DNA of 64,000 bases from DASRDR01 sp963812945 [NCBI: uncultured Candidatus Rokubacteria bacterium]. Lineage in GTDB: Bacteria > Methylomirabilota > Methylomirabilia > Rokubacteriales. The stretch is taken from contig CAWEXD010000003.1 of assembly GCA_963812945.1 (NCBI GenBank), positions 186,001 to 250,000 of the forward strand. Direction: 5' to 3'. The notes under the pieces were generated by a model that was not told the DNA's origin, made no database searches, and saw only the letters and a program-made list of their open reading frames with translations. The stretch's first letter is position 1; every line of letters starts with the position of its first letter. Below are positions 40,610-49,370 of the stretch, in pieces. The position numbers and the translations under genes are program-made.

Positions 40610-41842
40610 GTGAGCCCGGCCCGTCCGAGCAGCCCCCGAAGCGCGCGCCATCCGCTCAGCACACGTGCGCTGCTGAGACGTCTCCTGGGAGAGTGGGTGC
40701 GGGGCTTCGAGCTCCCGCGTCGCTGGCTGCTGCGTCCGGCCGTGACCGCGGCCTCGACCGCTCCGGCCATGAACCCTGGCTGGTGCTTCTGCTGCCGCAG
40801 CGAGACCCAGTTCGTGGAGGCTAGTGCCTGGCTGCGCGATCAGTATGTGTGCGCGCGGTGCCGGTCCATCCCGCGATTGCGTGCCGTGAGCCTCACCCTC
40901 GACACGTATTTCCCGTCGTGGGAGCACGCGACCATCCACGAGTCCTCGCCGTCCAACGACTTCATCCGACGGCACTCTGATCACTATTCGTTCTCCTATT
41001 TCTTCGAGGCGGTGCCGCGCGGGACCGAGCACAACTGGGCTCGCTGCGAGAACCTGGAGCGGCTCACGTTCCCCGATGGCACGTTCGACCTGTTCATCAC
41101 GCAGGACGTGCTGGAGCACGTGTTCCAGCCCGATCGCGCGGTCCGCGAGATCATGCGAGTCGTCAAGCCAGGAGGCGCCCACGTCTTCACGACGCCGAAG
41201 CACAAGGGACTGGCCAGGACGCAGCGGCGGGCGCGCCTCGAGGGAGGAACGACCGTGCACTTGCGAGAGGCGCAGTACCACGGCAACCCGATCGGCAACG
41301 GCCAGGCGCTCGTGACCTGGGACTACGGCGGCGACTTCGAGCTGTGCCTATGGGAGTGGTGCGGCTTCCCGACCGTGACGTACGTCGTGCGGGATCGCCG
41401 CCTGGGCCTCGACGGCGAGTACCTCGAGGTGTTCGTCACCCGCAAGATCACAGGCCCACGGGCTGCCCGTGACGCGAGAGCTGGTCGCTCGGTCCGTCGC
41501 TTCAGCCGGGAGCAGGCGCCGGTCTCGCGCGCAGGAATCACTTTCCCTTCAGCACCTGGTGGTACCGCGCCGCCACCTTCCCGGGATCTCCTTCCGCCTC
41601 CAGCCGACCTCGGACCAGCAGACAGACTCGGTCACACATCTGCTCGATCGTCGGCATCTGGTGCGAGACCAGGACGATGGTCGTGCCCCGGCGCCGGAGC
41701 TCCCCCATGCGCTCGAGGCACTTCCGCTGGAAGTGCTCGTCGCCCACGGCGAGTACCTCGTCGATCAAGAGGATGTCCGGCTCCAGATGCACCGCGACGG
41801 AGAACCCCAGGCGCGCGTACATCCCCGTGGAGTAGTTCTTGA
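40610..41842 (+). CDS. Zinc-ribbon class I SAM methyltransferase with abnormal C-terminus
   Basis: From GTG 40610. Residues ~45-75 hold Cys pairs (MNPGWCFCCRSETQF, YVCARCRSIPRLRA). The type-11 methyltransferase part follows: FPDGTFDLFITQDVLEHVFQ, VREIMRVVKPGGAHVFTTPK, then YGGDFELCLWEWCGFPTVTY. Homology ends near FVTRKITGP (~41460). The frame then runs ~130 more Pro/Arg-rich residues antisense through the convergent ABC ATPase gene until 41842. The natural stop has apparently been lost, perhaps when the exporter genes were joined here. The core domain looks complete. Confidence 0.75.
   Translation: MSPARPSSPRSARHPLSTRALLRRLLGEWVRGFELPRRWLLRPAVTAASTAPAMNPGWCFCCRSETQFVEASAWLRDQYVCARCRSIPRLRAVSLTLDTYFPSWEHATIHESSPSNDFIRRHSDHYSFSYFFEAVPRGTEHNWARCENLERLTFPDGTFDLFITQDVLEHVFQPDRAVREIMRVVKPGGAHVFTTPKHKGLARTQRRARLEGGTTVHLREAQYHGNPIGNGQALVTWDYGGDFELCLWEWCGFPTVTYVVRDRRLGLDGEYLEVFVTRKITGPRAARDARAGRSVRRFSREQAPVSRAGITFPSAPGGTAPPPSRDLLPPPADLGPADRLGHTSARSSASGARPGRWSCPGAGAPPCARGTSAGSARRPRRVPRRSRGCPAPDAPRRRTPGARTSPWSSS
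40635..40984 (+). repeat. 350-bp duplicated segment, copy 2
   Basis: This is the partner of 38645-38994. In this copy the methyltransferase frame continues through the catalytic domain, so it is the parental or better preserved version. Confidence 0.8.
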
Positions 41843-42285
41843 CCGGCACGTCGATGAACTCCCCGAGCTCGGAGAACTCGACGATCTGCCTGGTAGATGG
41901 CGTCGGTCTCGCGCCTGGAGAGGCCGTAGAGCGACGTGTTGAGGTAGACGTTCTCCTGTCCCGTCAGGTCGGGCTGGAAGCCGACCCCCAGCTCGATCAT
42001 CGGGGCCACGCGCCCCCGCACGACGACCTCGCCCTCCGTCGGCCGGAAGATGCTGGCCATGATGCGCAGCAGGGTGCTCTTCCCGGAGCCGTTCGGCCCG
42101 ATCAGGCCGAGGCACTCGCCCTCGCGCACCTTCAGATCGACCCCCCGGAGGGCCCAGAACGTCTCGAGCCGCTCCCGGTGCCGAGGATGAAACACGCCGA
42201 TGAGCCGGACCTTGACGTTGTGGGCCGGGTTGTGACGGAGCACGAAGGCCTTCGAGACGCCCCGGAGCTCGACCGCCCACGCCAT
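41538..42285 (-). pseudogene. Polysaccharide ABC exporter ATPase (Wzt/TagH type), one frameshift
   Basis: ATG 42285 follows GAGGAAG. The first ~130 residues show Walker A (GLIGPNGSGKSTLLRIMA), GRVAPMIELGVGFQPDLTG (Q-loop) and the Wzt-type QENVYLNTSLYG. Near 41893 one extra base shifts the frame. The rest is in the next frame: EFIDVPVKNYSTGMYARLGF (signature), ILLIDEVLAVGDEHFQRKC (Walker B) and VSHQMPTIEQM (H-loop), ending LKGK at 41538. Removing one A restores DAIYRQIVEFSELGEF. The total is ~247 residues with no C-terminal sugar-binding domain. It is functional only if the indel is a read error. Confidence 0.8.
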
Positions 42286-42287
42286 GC

Positions 42288-43069
42288 CTACACTTCCTCG
42301 GCGAAGCCCGGGCTGAACCGGTGGAAGAGCGGCATAGCCGCCGAGCAGCGCGGCCGCGGTCCAGCCCACCAGCGTCGAGAGGACCAGCTCCTCCGGCACC
42401 CGGCCCCAGAACAGGACGTCCTGGTAGGCGATGGCGAAGGCCCCCAGGGGACTCAGCTTGAAGAAGAGCTGGAGCTTCGGCCGGCGCCATGGTCGCGGGG
42501 TAGAGGATCGGCGTCATCCAGAAGCAGCAGCACGAGCGCGACCTCGGTCAGGTGGGCGATGTCACGGAGAACACGGTGCACGTTGCCAGGACGAAGGCGA
42601 GACCCAGCGTGAACAGTACGTGAAACAGGAGCAGTGGGAGGAAGAGGATGGCCGTCCAGTGGAGCTGGACGCCGGACACGAGAAGAAGCGCGGGCAGGAA
42701 GACGGACAGGGCGAGGAGCAGCTGGGAGAACGTGAAGAGGACGGTCGCGATGGGAAGGGTCTCCCGTGGGAAATAGACCTTCTTGATCAGATTGGCGTTG
42801 CCGGTGATGGCCTGAGTCGAGGCGATGAGCGAGCTGGAGAAGAAGTTCCACGGCAGAAGGCCGGCCAGGAGGAAGTAGGTGTAGTTCTCCGTCTGGACCC
42901 GAAGGATGAACTTGAAGGCCACCGTGTAGACGACGAGCAGGAGGAGCGGGTTCAGCAGCGACCAGACGACGCCGAGGACGGAGTCCCGGTACTTGAGCTG
43001 CAGGTCCTTGAAGACAAGGTTCCTGACCAGTGTGCGGTAGCGGAGCAGCTGGATGACAGGCGACGGCAT
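42288..43069 (-). pseudogene. Polysaccharide ABC exporter permease (Wzm/TagG type), several frameshifts
   Basis: ATG 43069 opens MPSPVIQLLRYRTLVRNLVF, LKYRDSVLGVVWSLLNPLLL and LPWNFFSSSLIASTQAITGN, classic ABC-2 permease. The frame breaks near 42555. The rest is spread over three frames: RDIAHLTEVALVLLL, MTPILYPATMAPAEAP, then PEELVLSTLVGWTAAALLGG and LFHRFSPGFAEEV ending with TAG at 42288. Four frame changes are needed, each explainable by a single-base indel in a G/C run. It partners with the ATPase starting 2 bases further on. Confidence 0.8.
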
Positions 43070-43070
43070 G

Positions 43071-43955
43071 TCACCGTCGCCCTCGGGCCGCCTTGAGCAC
43101 GCGGATGCCCAGGTTGACGAGCAGCCCACCCGCCAAGAGGACGATCATCGGGTGAAACGGAGAGGAGAGGTGGTGTTTCCGGTAGAATTGGTAGGCGCTC
43201 CGGTGGAAGTCTACTTCCGACCGCACAGGCCGCTGGGCACAGCTCTCCCCCACGTCGTGGGTCGCGACGGCGGTCGGGAGGTAGCAGACCTTCCAGCCGG
43301 CCCCGCGGAAGCGGCGGCACCAGTCCGCGTCCTCCCAGAAGAGGAAAAACCGCTCGTCCAGGCGTCCCACGCGCTCGTAGGCCGACCGACGCACCATGAG
43401 GCAGGCCCCGGAGACCCAGTCCACCTCGAGCGGATCGTCGCCCACATGGCCGAGGCCGGGCAGCTCCCGGCGACTTACGGGGTTGTTCGGGAACAGACGG
43501 GTGAGGGGCGTGGCACGACCGAAGAGCCCGGTCCAGAACGACGGATCCCGACGGGCCGAGCCCTGGACTGTCCCATCGGCGTTCAGGAGCTTGGGCCCAA
43601 CGACCGCGACATCAGGACGCTGGTTCATGAAGGCCACGAGCAGGGAAATCGCGGTAGGGCTCAGCACGACGTCGGGGTTCAGGAGCAGCGTGAACTGGCC
43701 CACGGCCCGCACGAGCGCCTGGTTGACGGCACGGGCGAATCCGCGGTTCTCCGTATTCTGCACGATCTCGATGCCAGGATGCTCCCGGGAGGCGTGGAGC
43801 TGGCTCCCATCGGTGGAGGCGTTGTCCACCAGCAGGACCTCCAGCCCCCCAACTGGCTTGCTGGCGAAGAGCGCCGCGAGGCAGGCGTCCAGAACCCGGC
43901 CCGCGTTCCAGTTTACGATGACGATGGACAGGGTGTCCGGGTCAGGTCGAGTCAC
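43071..43955 (-). CDS. Family 2 glycosyltransferase (rhamnosyltransferase-like)
   Basis: This 294-residue enzyme is intact. The GT-A start is LSIVIVNWNAGRVLDACLAA, with LLVDNASTDGS, the TENRGFARAVNQAL helix, LLLNPDVVLSP (DxD equivalent), VDWVSGACLMVRRSAYE and FLFWEDADWCRRFRGAGWKV. This layout is that of WbbL-type rhamnosyltransferases that extend O-antigen chains on undecaprenyl carriers. A hydrophobic C-terminal segment (MIVLLAGGLLVNLG) may touch the membrane. It is the first gene of the minus-strand exporter operon. Confidence 0.93.
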   Translation of the reverse strand: MTRPDPDTLSIVIVNWNAGRVLDACLAALFASKPVGGLEVLLVDNASTDGSQLHASREHPGIEIVQNTENRGFARAVNQALVRAVGQFTLLLNPDVVLSPTAISLLVAFMNQRPDVAVVGPKLLNADGTVQGSARRDPSFWTGLFGRATPLTRLFPNNPVSRRELPGLGHVGDDPLEVDWVSGACLMVRRSAYERVGRLDERFFLFWEDADWCRRFRGAGWKVCYLPTAVATHDVGESCAQRPVRSEVDFHRSAYQFYRKHHLSSPFHPMIVLLAGGLLVNLGIRVLKAARGRR

Positions 43956-44517
43956 GTAGCTTCCCGCCTGACACCCGTGAGCTCAACGGCCCCCGGCCAC
44001 CCAGACAGTCACCGGCGTGCTCGGCTCCTCCAGGCTTCCGGCTCGTCGTAGCTCACGCTTGACCAAAGAGAGTCGTCGCGAGGCGACACGCTGCCGATGT
44101 CAAGCGGACGATATGACGGACCGTGTGCGGCTGTCAATGCTTGTGGATAATGGCGAAGCGCCGATCCGCGCGATTCGGACCCACCGCCGGCTCTGCGTGA
44201 GATCTGGTGAGGCGGGCGACGGTCGTGGTAGCTTGTCATGGGTTTCCTTGGGTCCCGATCGGGCGCCTCATACGCCTTCGGTGGACGTTCGGGCTGTTCC
44301 CCACGGGATCGCAGTCGAACTGGAGATAGCGAGCGCAGGAGGGCGCCACACGCACACTGGTAGTCATCCGGTGCCTGCGAGCGGCCATGCAGTAGGCCCA
44401 GCCCTCGACCGGAACGCGGGCCTCCCGGCGCCCGGCTCCCCGAGCGCGCTTCGCGAGCCGTCGATTCGGGCCGCCTCGTGGAGCACGAGGTCGCGAGAGG
44501 ACCTCGGCTGACGGGCC
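43956..44517. other. Divergent intergenic region with repeated leader
   Basis: No gene is supported in 562 bases between the GT2 and sulfotransferase starts. Bases 44122-44327 are repeated at 53312-53536 ahead of another transferase gene, so promoters for both directions probably lie here. Confidence 0.5.
44122..44327 (+). repeat. Repeated upstream segment, copy 1
   Basis: 44122-44247 matches 53312-53439 nearly base for base (shared CAATGCTTGTGG and GATCCGCGCGATTCGGACC). After a divergent ~25-40 bases similarity resumes at ACGCCTTCGG (44272-44327 versus 53480-53536). Each copy ends ~10-190 bases before a transferase start. A shared promoter/leader or the edge of a duplicated module would explain it. 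Confidence 0.75.
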
Positions 44518-45618
44518 ATGGAGACCGCGAGCGTCGTGTGCGTGCTCGGAATGCACCGCAGCGGCACCTCGGCGGTGACCAGGGCGCTCAACCTGCTGGG
44601 CATGGACCTGGGCCTTCCCGAGTGTCTGGTCGGTCCGCGCGAGAACAACCCCGAGGGCTTCTGGGAGAACCTGGGCTTCTTGGAGGTGAGCGACCAGATC
44701 CTCACCCGCCAGGGGGGGACCTGGGACGAGCCCCCCGCGTTGACGCCGGGCTGGGAGCGGTCCCCCGATCTGTCGGGCCTCAGGACGCGCGTGGCGGCCC
44801 TGGTGCGCGAAAACTTCTCGGGGCGCGCGCTCTGGGGCTGGAAGGATCCCCGCGCCTGCCTGACGTTGCCGTTCTGGCAGACGCTACTGCCGCCGATGCG
44901 CTACGTCCTGTGCATCAGGAGTCCACTGGCCGTGGCGTACTCGCTTCAGAAGCGGGACGGCTTCTCCATCGAGAAGGGCGGGCGCCTGTGGCTGACACAC
45001 GTGATCTCGGCGCTGACACACACCGCTGGCACTCCGCGCCTGATCGTGGAGTATGAGCGCCTCCTGACGGCGCCCGAGCGAGAGGTCGGGCGGCTCGCTC
45101 GGTTCATCGGACGTCCACACGGGCCGGAGGTGTGCCGCGCGGTCGAGGCTTCCGTCCGCCAGGATCTTCAGCATCACCGGATCCCACTCGCGGACACCCT
45201 CACCGCGCGCAGGCTTCCGTTCCCGGCGCGGGCGCTCTATGCACAGCTCCACCTGGCCGTCTCCTCCGCGGAGGTGGACGCGAAGGATGAGATCCTCACG
45301 CTCCTTGCCCGCGTCGCCGGTGAGGAGCAGTCCGCCGGCTTCGAGCTGCAGTATCGGGATCTACTCGCCGATCATCGGCGCCTGGCCCGCGACGGGGAGC
45401 AGCTACGCGCCGACCTCCAGCGTTTGGGCCGCGACCGGGAGCAACTGCAGTCCGACCTCATCCGGTCCCACGAGGCGCTGGCCCGGATTCAGGGCCATCC
45501 GGTCTGGCGTGCCTACCGCTGGCTCCGCTCCGGGCTGCTCCCGAGTGGGTCCTGGCGCGCGGGAGCCTACCTGCGGACCCGCGAGTGGCTCGAAGCGCGG
45601 CGCCGGACGGATACCTGA
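44518..45618 (+). CDS. Sulfotransferase family protein with C-terminal coiled coil
   Basis: The product is 366 residues. The PAPS 5'-phosphosulfate loop is GMHRSGTS (residues 11-18) and the 3'-phosphate region is YVLCIRSPLAVAYSLQKRD (~128-146; the Arg and Ser bind PAPS). GWKDPRACLTLPFWQ also matches bacterial sulfotransferases in glycan loci. Residues ~265-320 form a heptad-rich coiled coil (LARDGEQLRADLQRLGRDRE), often seen in proteins that join large glycan complexes. The enzyme should sulfate a surface polysaccharide or lipid-linked sugar. Its stop overlaps the GT start (TGATG). Confidence 0.9.
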   Translation: METASVVCVLGMHRSGTSAVTRALNLLGMDLGLPECLVGPRENNPEGFWENLGFLEVSDQILTRQGGTWDEPPALTPGWERSPDLSGLRTRVAALVRENFSGRALWGWKDPRACLTLPFWQTLLPPMRYVLCIRSPLAVAYSLQKRDGFSIEKGGRLWLTHVISALTHTAGTPRLIVEYERLLTAPEREVGRLARFIGRPHGPEVCRAVEASVRQDLQHHRIPLADTLTARRLPFPARALYAQLHLAVSSAEVDAKDEILTLLARVAGEEQSAGFELQYRDLLADHRRLARDGEQLRADLQRLGRDREQLQSDLIRSHEALARIQGHPVWRAYRWLRSGLLPSGSWRAGAYLRTREWLEARRRTDT

Positions 45619-46439
45619 TGCGCGTGATCGCCGTCCTAGCGACCTACAACGAGGAGCGATTCATCGAGGCCTGCGTGGGGAACCTGCTCCAGCAGGGCCT
45701 CGAGGTCTACCTGATCGACAACGAGTCCACCGATCGGACCGTGGAGCTTGCCGAGCGTCGCCTCGGGCGCGCACTCGCGGGGATGGAAACGATGCCGAGG
45801 GCGGGCGTCTACAGGTGGAGGCGCCTGCTCGAATGCAAGGAGAAGGTCGCCGCCCGGCTCGACGCCGACTGGTTCGTGCACGTCGATGCCGACGAGATTC
45901 ACGTGCCGCCCCGAAGCTACCGGACGCTCCATGAGGCCTTCGCCGCGGTCGACCAGGCGGGATTCAATGCAGTGAACTTCCAGGAGTTCACCTTCGTCCC
46001 CACCCGCGAGTCACCGGACCACGATCACGCCGGCTACCTGCGCACGATGCGCTGGTACTACCCCTTTCTGCCCGCGCATCCGCACGCCGTGCGAGCCTGG
46101 AAGCGCCAGGTCGGGCCCGTGGATCTGGCGAGCACGGGTGGCCATCGGGTCCAGTTCCCTGGCCTCCGGCTCTTCCCGGAATCCTTCCGCATGCGGCACT
46201 ACCTCTACCTGAGCGTCGCGCACGCGGAGCGCAAGTACGTCGGCCGAGTCTACGACGCCGACGACCTCGCCGCCGGGTGGCACCGCATTCGCGCCCGGCT
46301 CCGTCCAGGGATGTTCCCGCTGCCATGTCAGGACGAGCTCCGCACCTACGTTGGCGACGATCAGCTCGATGCAACCAGCCCTCGGGTCCGGCACTACTTC
46401 GCGGAGGCCCTCGCCGCTGCGGCGGATGCCTCGCGGTGA
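45618..46439 (+). CDS. Family 2-like glycosyltransferase
   Basis: This 273-residue enzyme has VIAVLATYNEERFIEACVGN, LIDNESTDRTVELA, then a DxD-type metal site in WFVHVDADEIHVPP (~87-100). EFTFVPTRESPDHDHAGYLR and FRMRHYLYLSVAHAERKY follow, as in the GT2/DUF-type transferases next to sulfotransferases. There is no membrane segment. Start and stop overlap both neighbours (TGATG and GTGA), so 44518-48111 is one tightly coupled operon. Confidence 0.88.
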   Translation: MRVIAVLATYNEERFIEACVGNLLQQGLEVYLIDNESTDRTVELAERRLGRALAGMETMPRAGVYRWRRLLECKEKVAARLDADWFVHVDADEIHVPPRSYRTLHEAFAAVDQAGFNAVNFQEFTFVPTRESPDHDHAGYLRTMRWYYPFLPAHPHAVRAWKRQVGPVDLASTGGHRVQFPGLRLFPESFRMRHYLYLSVAHAERKYVGRVYDADDLAAGWHRIRARLRPGMFPLPCQDELRTYVGDDQLDATSPRVRHYFAEALAAAADASR

Positions 46440-47248
46440 GCCGCGGGACCTGGCCGATCATCGTGGGAGGCTGCCATCGATCCGGCACCAGCCTCGTGCG
46501 TCGCATCCTGAACGCTCACCCGAGCATCCACTGCGCCCCCGAGGTGAAGTTCTTCAGGGACTTCTTCGGGGACTTCCCGGGCGATCCGCTCGCCCATGCC
46601 CGCTTCGCGGCGACCGCCCGGGTCCTCCTTCCGGAGTGGGACCTGCTGGAGGTCCTGGGGCGGGCGTTCATCGAGCTGCACGAGCGTGCCGCTGCGAGAG
46701 CCGGCAAGCCTCGCTGGGCCGATAAGTGTCCCGAGAACGTGCTCTATCTCGACGCCTGGAGCCGACTGCTCGGCGACCGGTGGCTGTTCCTCCACGTCGT
46801 GCGCAACCCGCTCGACACGCTCGCGTCTATCCAGGAGAAACCGTTTCCCCTGGTGATCCCCGGCGATCTCGACGGACGCATCGAGCATTACCTTCGTTAC
46901 ACGAATGCGGGTCGCGCTTTTGGCCGAGTGCACCCGGACCGGTATCACGCCCTTGTCTACGATCAGCTCGTCCGCGCACCCGAAGCGACGATCAACGTCA
47001 TGATGCGCTGGGCGGACGCTCGGCTCGATCCGGCCCAGCTGGCCTTCAACGCCGTGCCCCAGGGGGAGGGCCTCGAGGATCCCAAGGTGGCCCGCACAAC
47101 CCACGTTCACGGAGACAGCGTCGGCCGATGGACCACCGTCCTGTCCGCGGCGGATGCCCGGGCCATCTGGAGGCGGACCGCGGGGGTGTGGGGCGAGATC
47201 GCGCCAGCGCTCGCGCGGGCCCCTGCCGCAGAAAACGCCGCGGGGTGA
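46436..47248 (+). CDS. Sulfotransferase family protein
   Basis: The product is 270 residues from GTG 46436, which overlaps the preceding TGA. The PAPS loop is GGCHRSGTSLVRRIL (11-25) and the 3'-phosphate motif FLHVVRNPLDTLASIQ. WADKCPENVLYLDAW and YDQLVRAPEATINVMMRWAD are typical of this group. Only ~25-30 % similarity by eye links it to the neighbouring sulfotransferases, so they probably act at different positions or on different sugars. Confidence 0.9.
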   Translation: MSRGTWPIIVGGCHRSGTSLVRRILNAHPSIHCAPEVKFFRDFFGDFPGDPLAHARFAATARVLLPEWDLLEVLGRAFIELHERAAARAGKPRWADKCPENVLYLDAWSRLLGDRWLFLHVVRNPLDTLASIQEKPFPLVIPGDLDGRIEHYLRYTNAGRAFGRVHPDRYHALVYDQLVRAPEATINVMMRWADARLDPAQLAFNAVPQGEGLEDPKVARTTHVHGDSVGRWTTVLSAADARAIWRRTAGVWGEIAPALARAPAAENAAG

Positions 47249-48111
47249 TCGTGCCTTTGTCCTTTCGGTCGGCCGTCGGGGCGGTCCGGCGGTGGGCTTG
47301 GCTGGACGCTTCCAGTGTGTCCGTGGACCTGCCCGGCAGAAGTCCGGCCATCATCGGCGCCACCGGGGGGTCCGGATCTCGGGTCTTGGCCCGCGTCGTC
47401 CGGCAAGGGGGGATGTACATCGGTGAGAACCTCTACGGCTCCGAGGATCCGCCGGAGCTGGGAGTCTTCTCGGACCGCTGGATCAACGTCTTCATGACCC
47501 GGGAGCTCTCGGGCTTCCCCTCCGAGGTGGAGGCGGCGATGGCCCGTGAGCTGGCCGCCGTGGTCACGCGGCACCTCGCGGCCCGCAGGCCTGGAGTCCA
47601 GGCCTGGGGATGGAAGGAACCGCGCAGCATCTTCTTGTTGCCATTCCTTCACCGCCAATTCCCGTCGATGCGGTTCGTTCACGTCATCCGGGACGGCCGC
47701 GACATGGCGCTCTCGGACAACCAGAATCAGCTCAACAAGCACGGCCACACGTTGCTGAGCCCGGCCGAGGCCCACCTGCCCCAGGCGATCCGCGCTATGC
47801 TCCTGTGGAGCCGGCTGAACATCCAAGCCGCGGAGTACGGGAAGCAGGCGCTCGGCGCGCGGTACCTTTGCGTCCGGTTCGAGGATCTGTGCCGGGATCC
47901 GGAGCCGATGGTCGCCCGCCTGTTCGCCTTTCTCGGCCTGAAGGGCGACGCCGTGGTCCTTGCCTCCAGGGAAGTCGCGCCGCCACCCACACTAGGACGC
48001 TGGCGGGCTCGGGACCAGGAGACGATCGCGCAGATCGAAAAGGTCGGGCGGACCGCGCTCGAGCGGTTCGGTTACCTCGATGGCGCGTCGGCCAGGCCTC
48101 GCGGCCGCTGA
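47245..48111 (+). CDS. Sulfotransferase family protein
   Basis: The product is 288 residues from GTG 47245 (overlap with the upstream TGA) or 47251. The P-loop is the variant IIGATGGSGSRVLARVV. The 3'-phosphate motif is FVHVIRDGRDMALSDNQ, and GWKEPRSIFLLPFLHRQFPS and YLCVRFEDLCRDPEPMVARL follow. A broken duplicate of its 3' half lies at 49907-50201. It ends the plus-strand sulfotransferase operon; an 18-base palindrome at 48181 may serve as transcription stop. Confidence 0.9.
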   Translation: MIVPLSFRSAVGAVRRWAWLDASSVSVDLPGRSPAIIGATGGSGSRVLARVVRQGGMYIGENLYGSEDPPELGVFSDRWINVFMTRELSGFPSEVEAAMARELAAVVTRHLAARRPGVQAWGWKEPRSIFLLPFLHRQFPSMRFVHVIRDGRDMALSDNQNQLNKHGHTLLSPAEAHLPQAIRAMLLWSRLNIQAAEYGKQALGARYLCVRFEDLCRDPEPMVARLFAFLGLKGDAVVLASREVAPPPTLGRWRARDQETIAQIEKVGRTALERFGYLDGASARPRGR

Positions 48112-48455
48112 GCTCGCCCACGGGACAGGGCCCCGCTCTCGACACAGGCCTCCGGGGGACGAGCCCCGGAGAGGGTGTGCGTCCTGACACGTCAGGACCG
48201 TGGAGGAAGCTCTGGGCCCACTACATGGCATGCTGGGCGTTCGTGCCCGGCGCATGGACGCGCTGCCCGGAGACCCCACCAAAGTAGCTGCACGGATTCG
48301 GGTCGGGGTCATGTCCACGCAGTCCGCAACCTGGTCGAGATCGGCCCGCTAGGTCGGCGCGCGGCTGAAACCCTCCAGCCGGGAGCAACACAGCCCTTCC
48401 GTCGGCCGTGCGCTCGTCGCTCTTGCCGAGGGACCGGGGTTATCGGCACGCGTGG
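48112..48455. other. Spacer with palindrome and remnant
   Basis: It holds the perfect palindrome-like stem GTCCTGA-CACG-TCAGGAC (48181-48198), which is also partly present at 50270-50288 after the dead sulfotransferase copy. It also holds a fragment of the Asp-box protein gene (48209-48350). No intact gene. Confidence 0.55.
48209..48350 (-). pseudogene. Internal fragment of the Asp-box protein gene
   Basis: These ~142 bases match 51045-51187 inside the secreted Asp-box gene (shared TACATGGCATGCT, ATTCGGGTCGGGGTC and GTCCACGCAGTC) with many substitutions. No start, stop or adjoining parts remain. It shows that a sulfotransferase plus Asp-box unit was duplicated. Confidence 0.75.
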
Positions 48456-49370
48456 TCAGGTTGGGTAACCGAGCCCCCGGAGGGTCTCTCCCGCGATCCG
48501 CTCGAACACAATGCGGTCCGCGTCACTCATCTCAGTGACCCAGCGGCCGCAGCTTCGCGGATCGGGTTTGCGCGAGGTGGCCGCGAAAATCGCTCGCCGC
48601 TCTGAGGCGCTGATCGTCCGCGTTCCGTCCGGACTCACGATGTCTTGATCCAGCTCCGCCAACCGTGCCCTGGCACCCTCGTGGTACTCGAGCAGTGTTG
48701 GTGACCAGGGAAGATCGAGGAAGGCACAGAGACGCCGGAGCACGCTCTCCGGGGCAGTGACGAGGTCCTCATACGTGACCTCCACGTAGTGGGCGAGCCC
48801 GGCCGCCTGTCGACGGCCTTCCTCCAAGCGTGATACCCACCACCGAGCGGCGGTATCGATCGAATCGGGGCCGAACCACAGGTTCCTGATCGACACGGCA
48901 ACGTCCCGTCCGTCCCTGATGAGGTGGATGAAATGCGCCTCTGGCAGCAGATCGGCGATGGCCCGCATGTGCAGGAGGTATGCGGGTGTCTTGTTGCCCC
49001 AACGCGACTTGTCGAAGCGGGCAGCATAGAGACTGTGGAAGATGCGCACGGCCTCAGCGGGATCGAACGGATTGATCGCGGTGACGCGGCGGACCAATCG
49101 GTTTTCATCCAGATGGAAGTCAGGCCAGCGTGGACTCTTCAAGACCAATTCGAGGAATCGCTCTCGGGAGTGAGGATCGGCCCGGGGTGTGGCCGCCACC
49201 GCCGAAACGAAGTGCGTCTCCGGGGGAACGGCCAGCTCGGGGTGGGCGTCCAGCATCATGCGGAGCAGGGTTGTTCCGCAGCGTCCCGTCCCGACAATGA
49301 ACGGAGCTGGTGCTCGAGAGCGGCGCCTGCCTGGCCGCGTCCATAGAGCGCGAGTCACTCTCGCGATCAT
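48456..49370 (-). CDS. Sulfotransferase family protein
   Basis: This 304-residue protein starts at ATG 49370. The PAPS loop is FIVGTGRCGTTLLRMMLDAH (~26-45) and the 3'-phosphate motif FIHLIRDGRDVAVSIRNLWF. WGNKTPAYLLHMRAIADLLP and VTYEDLVTAPESVLRRLCAF follow, all intact. It is oriented against the other three sulfotransferases and lies between the two halves of the duplicated sulfotransferase/Asp-box module, so it may have been inserted there. An open extension upstream to 49733 lacks homology at the join. Confidence 0.9.
   Translation of the reverse strand: MIARVTRALWTRPGRRRSRAPAPFIVGTGRCGTTLLRMMLDAHPELAVPPETHFVSAVAATPRADPHSRERFLELVLKSPRWPDFHLDENRLVRRVTAINPFDPAEAVRIFHSLYAARFDKSRWGNKTPAYLLHMRAIADLLPEAHFIHLIRDGRDVAVSIRNLWFGPDSIDTAARWWVSRLEEGRRQAAGLAHYVEVTYEDLVTAPESVLRRLCAFLDLPWSPTLLEYHEGARARLAELDQDIVSPDGTRTISASERRAIFAATSRKPDPRSCGRWVTEMSDADRIVFERIAGETLRGLGYPT

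Noticed and set aside
39836-41281. 481-codon minus-strand frame opposite the zinc-ribbon methyltransferase
   Set aside because: No domain; it mirrors a gene with clear methyltransferase motifs.
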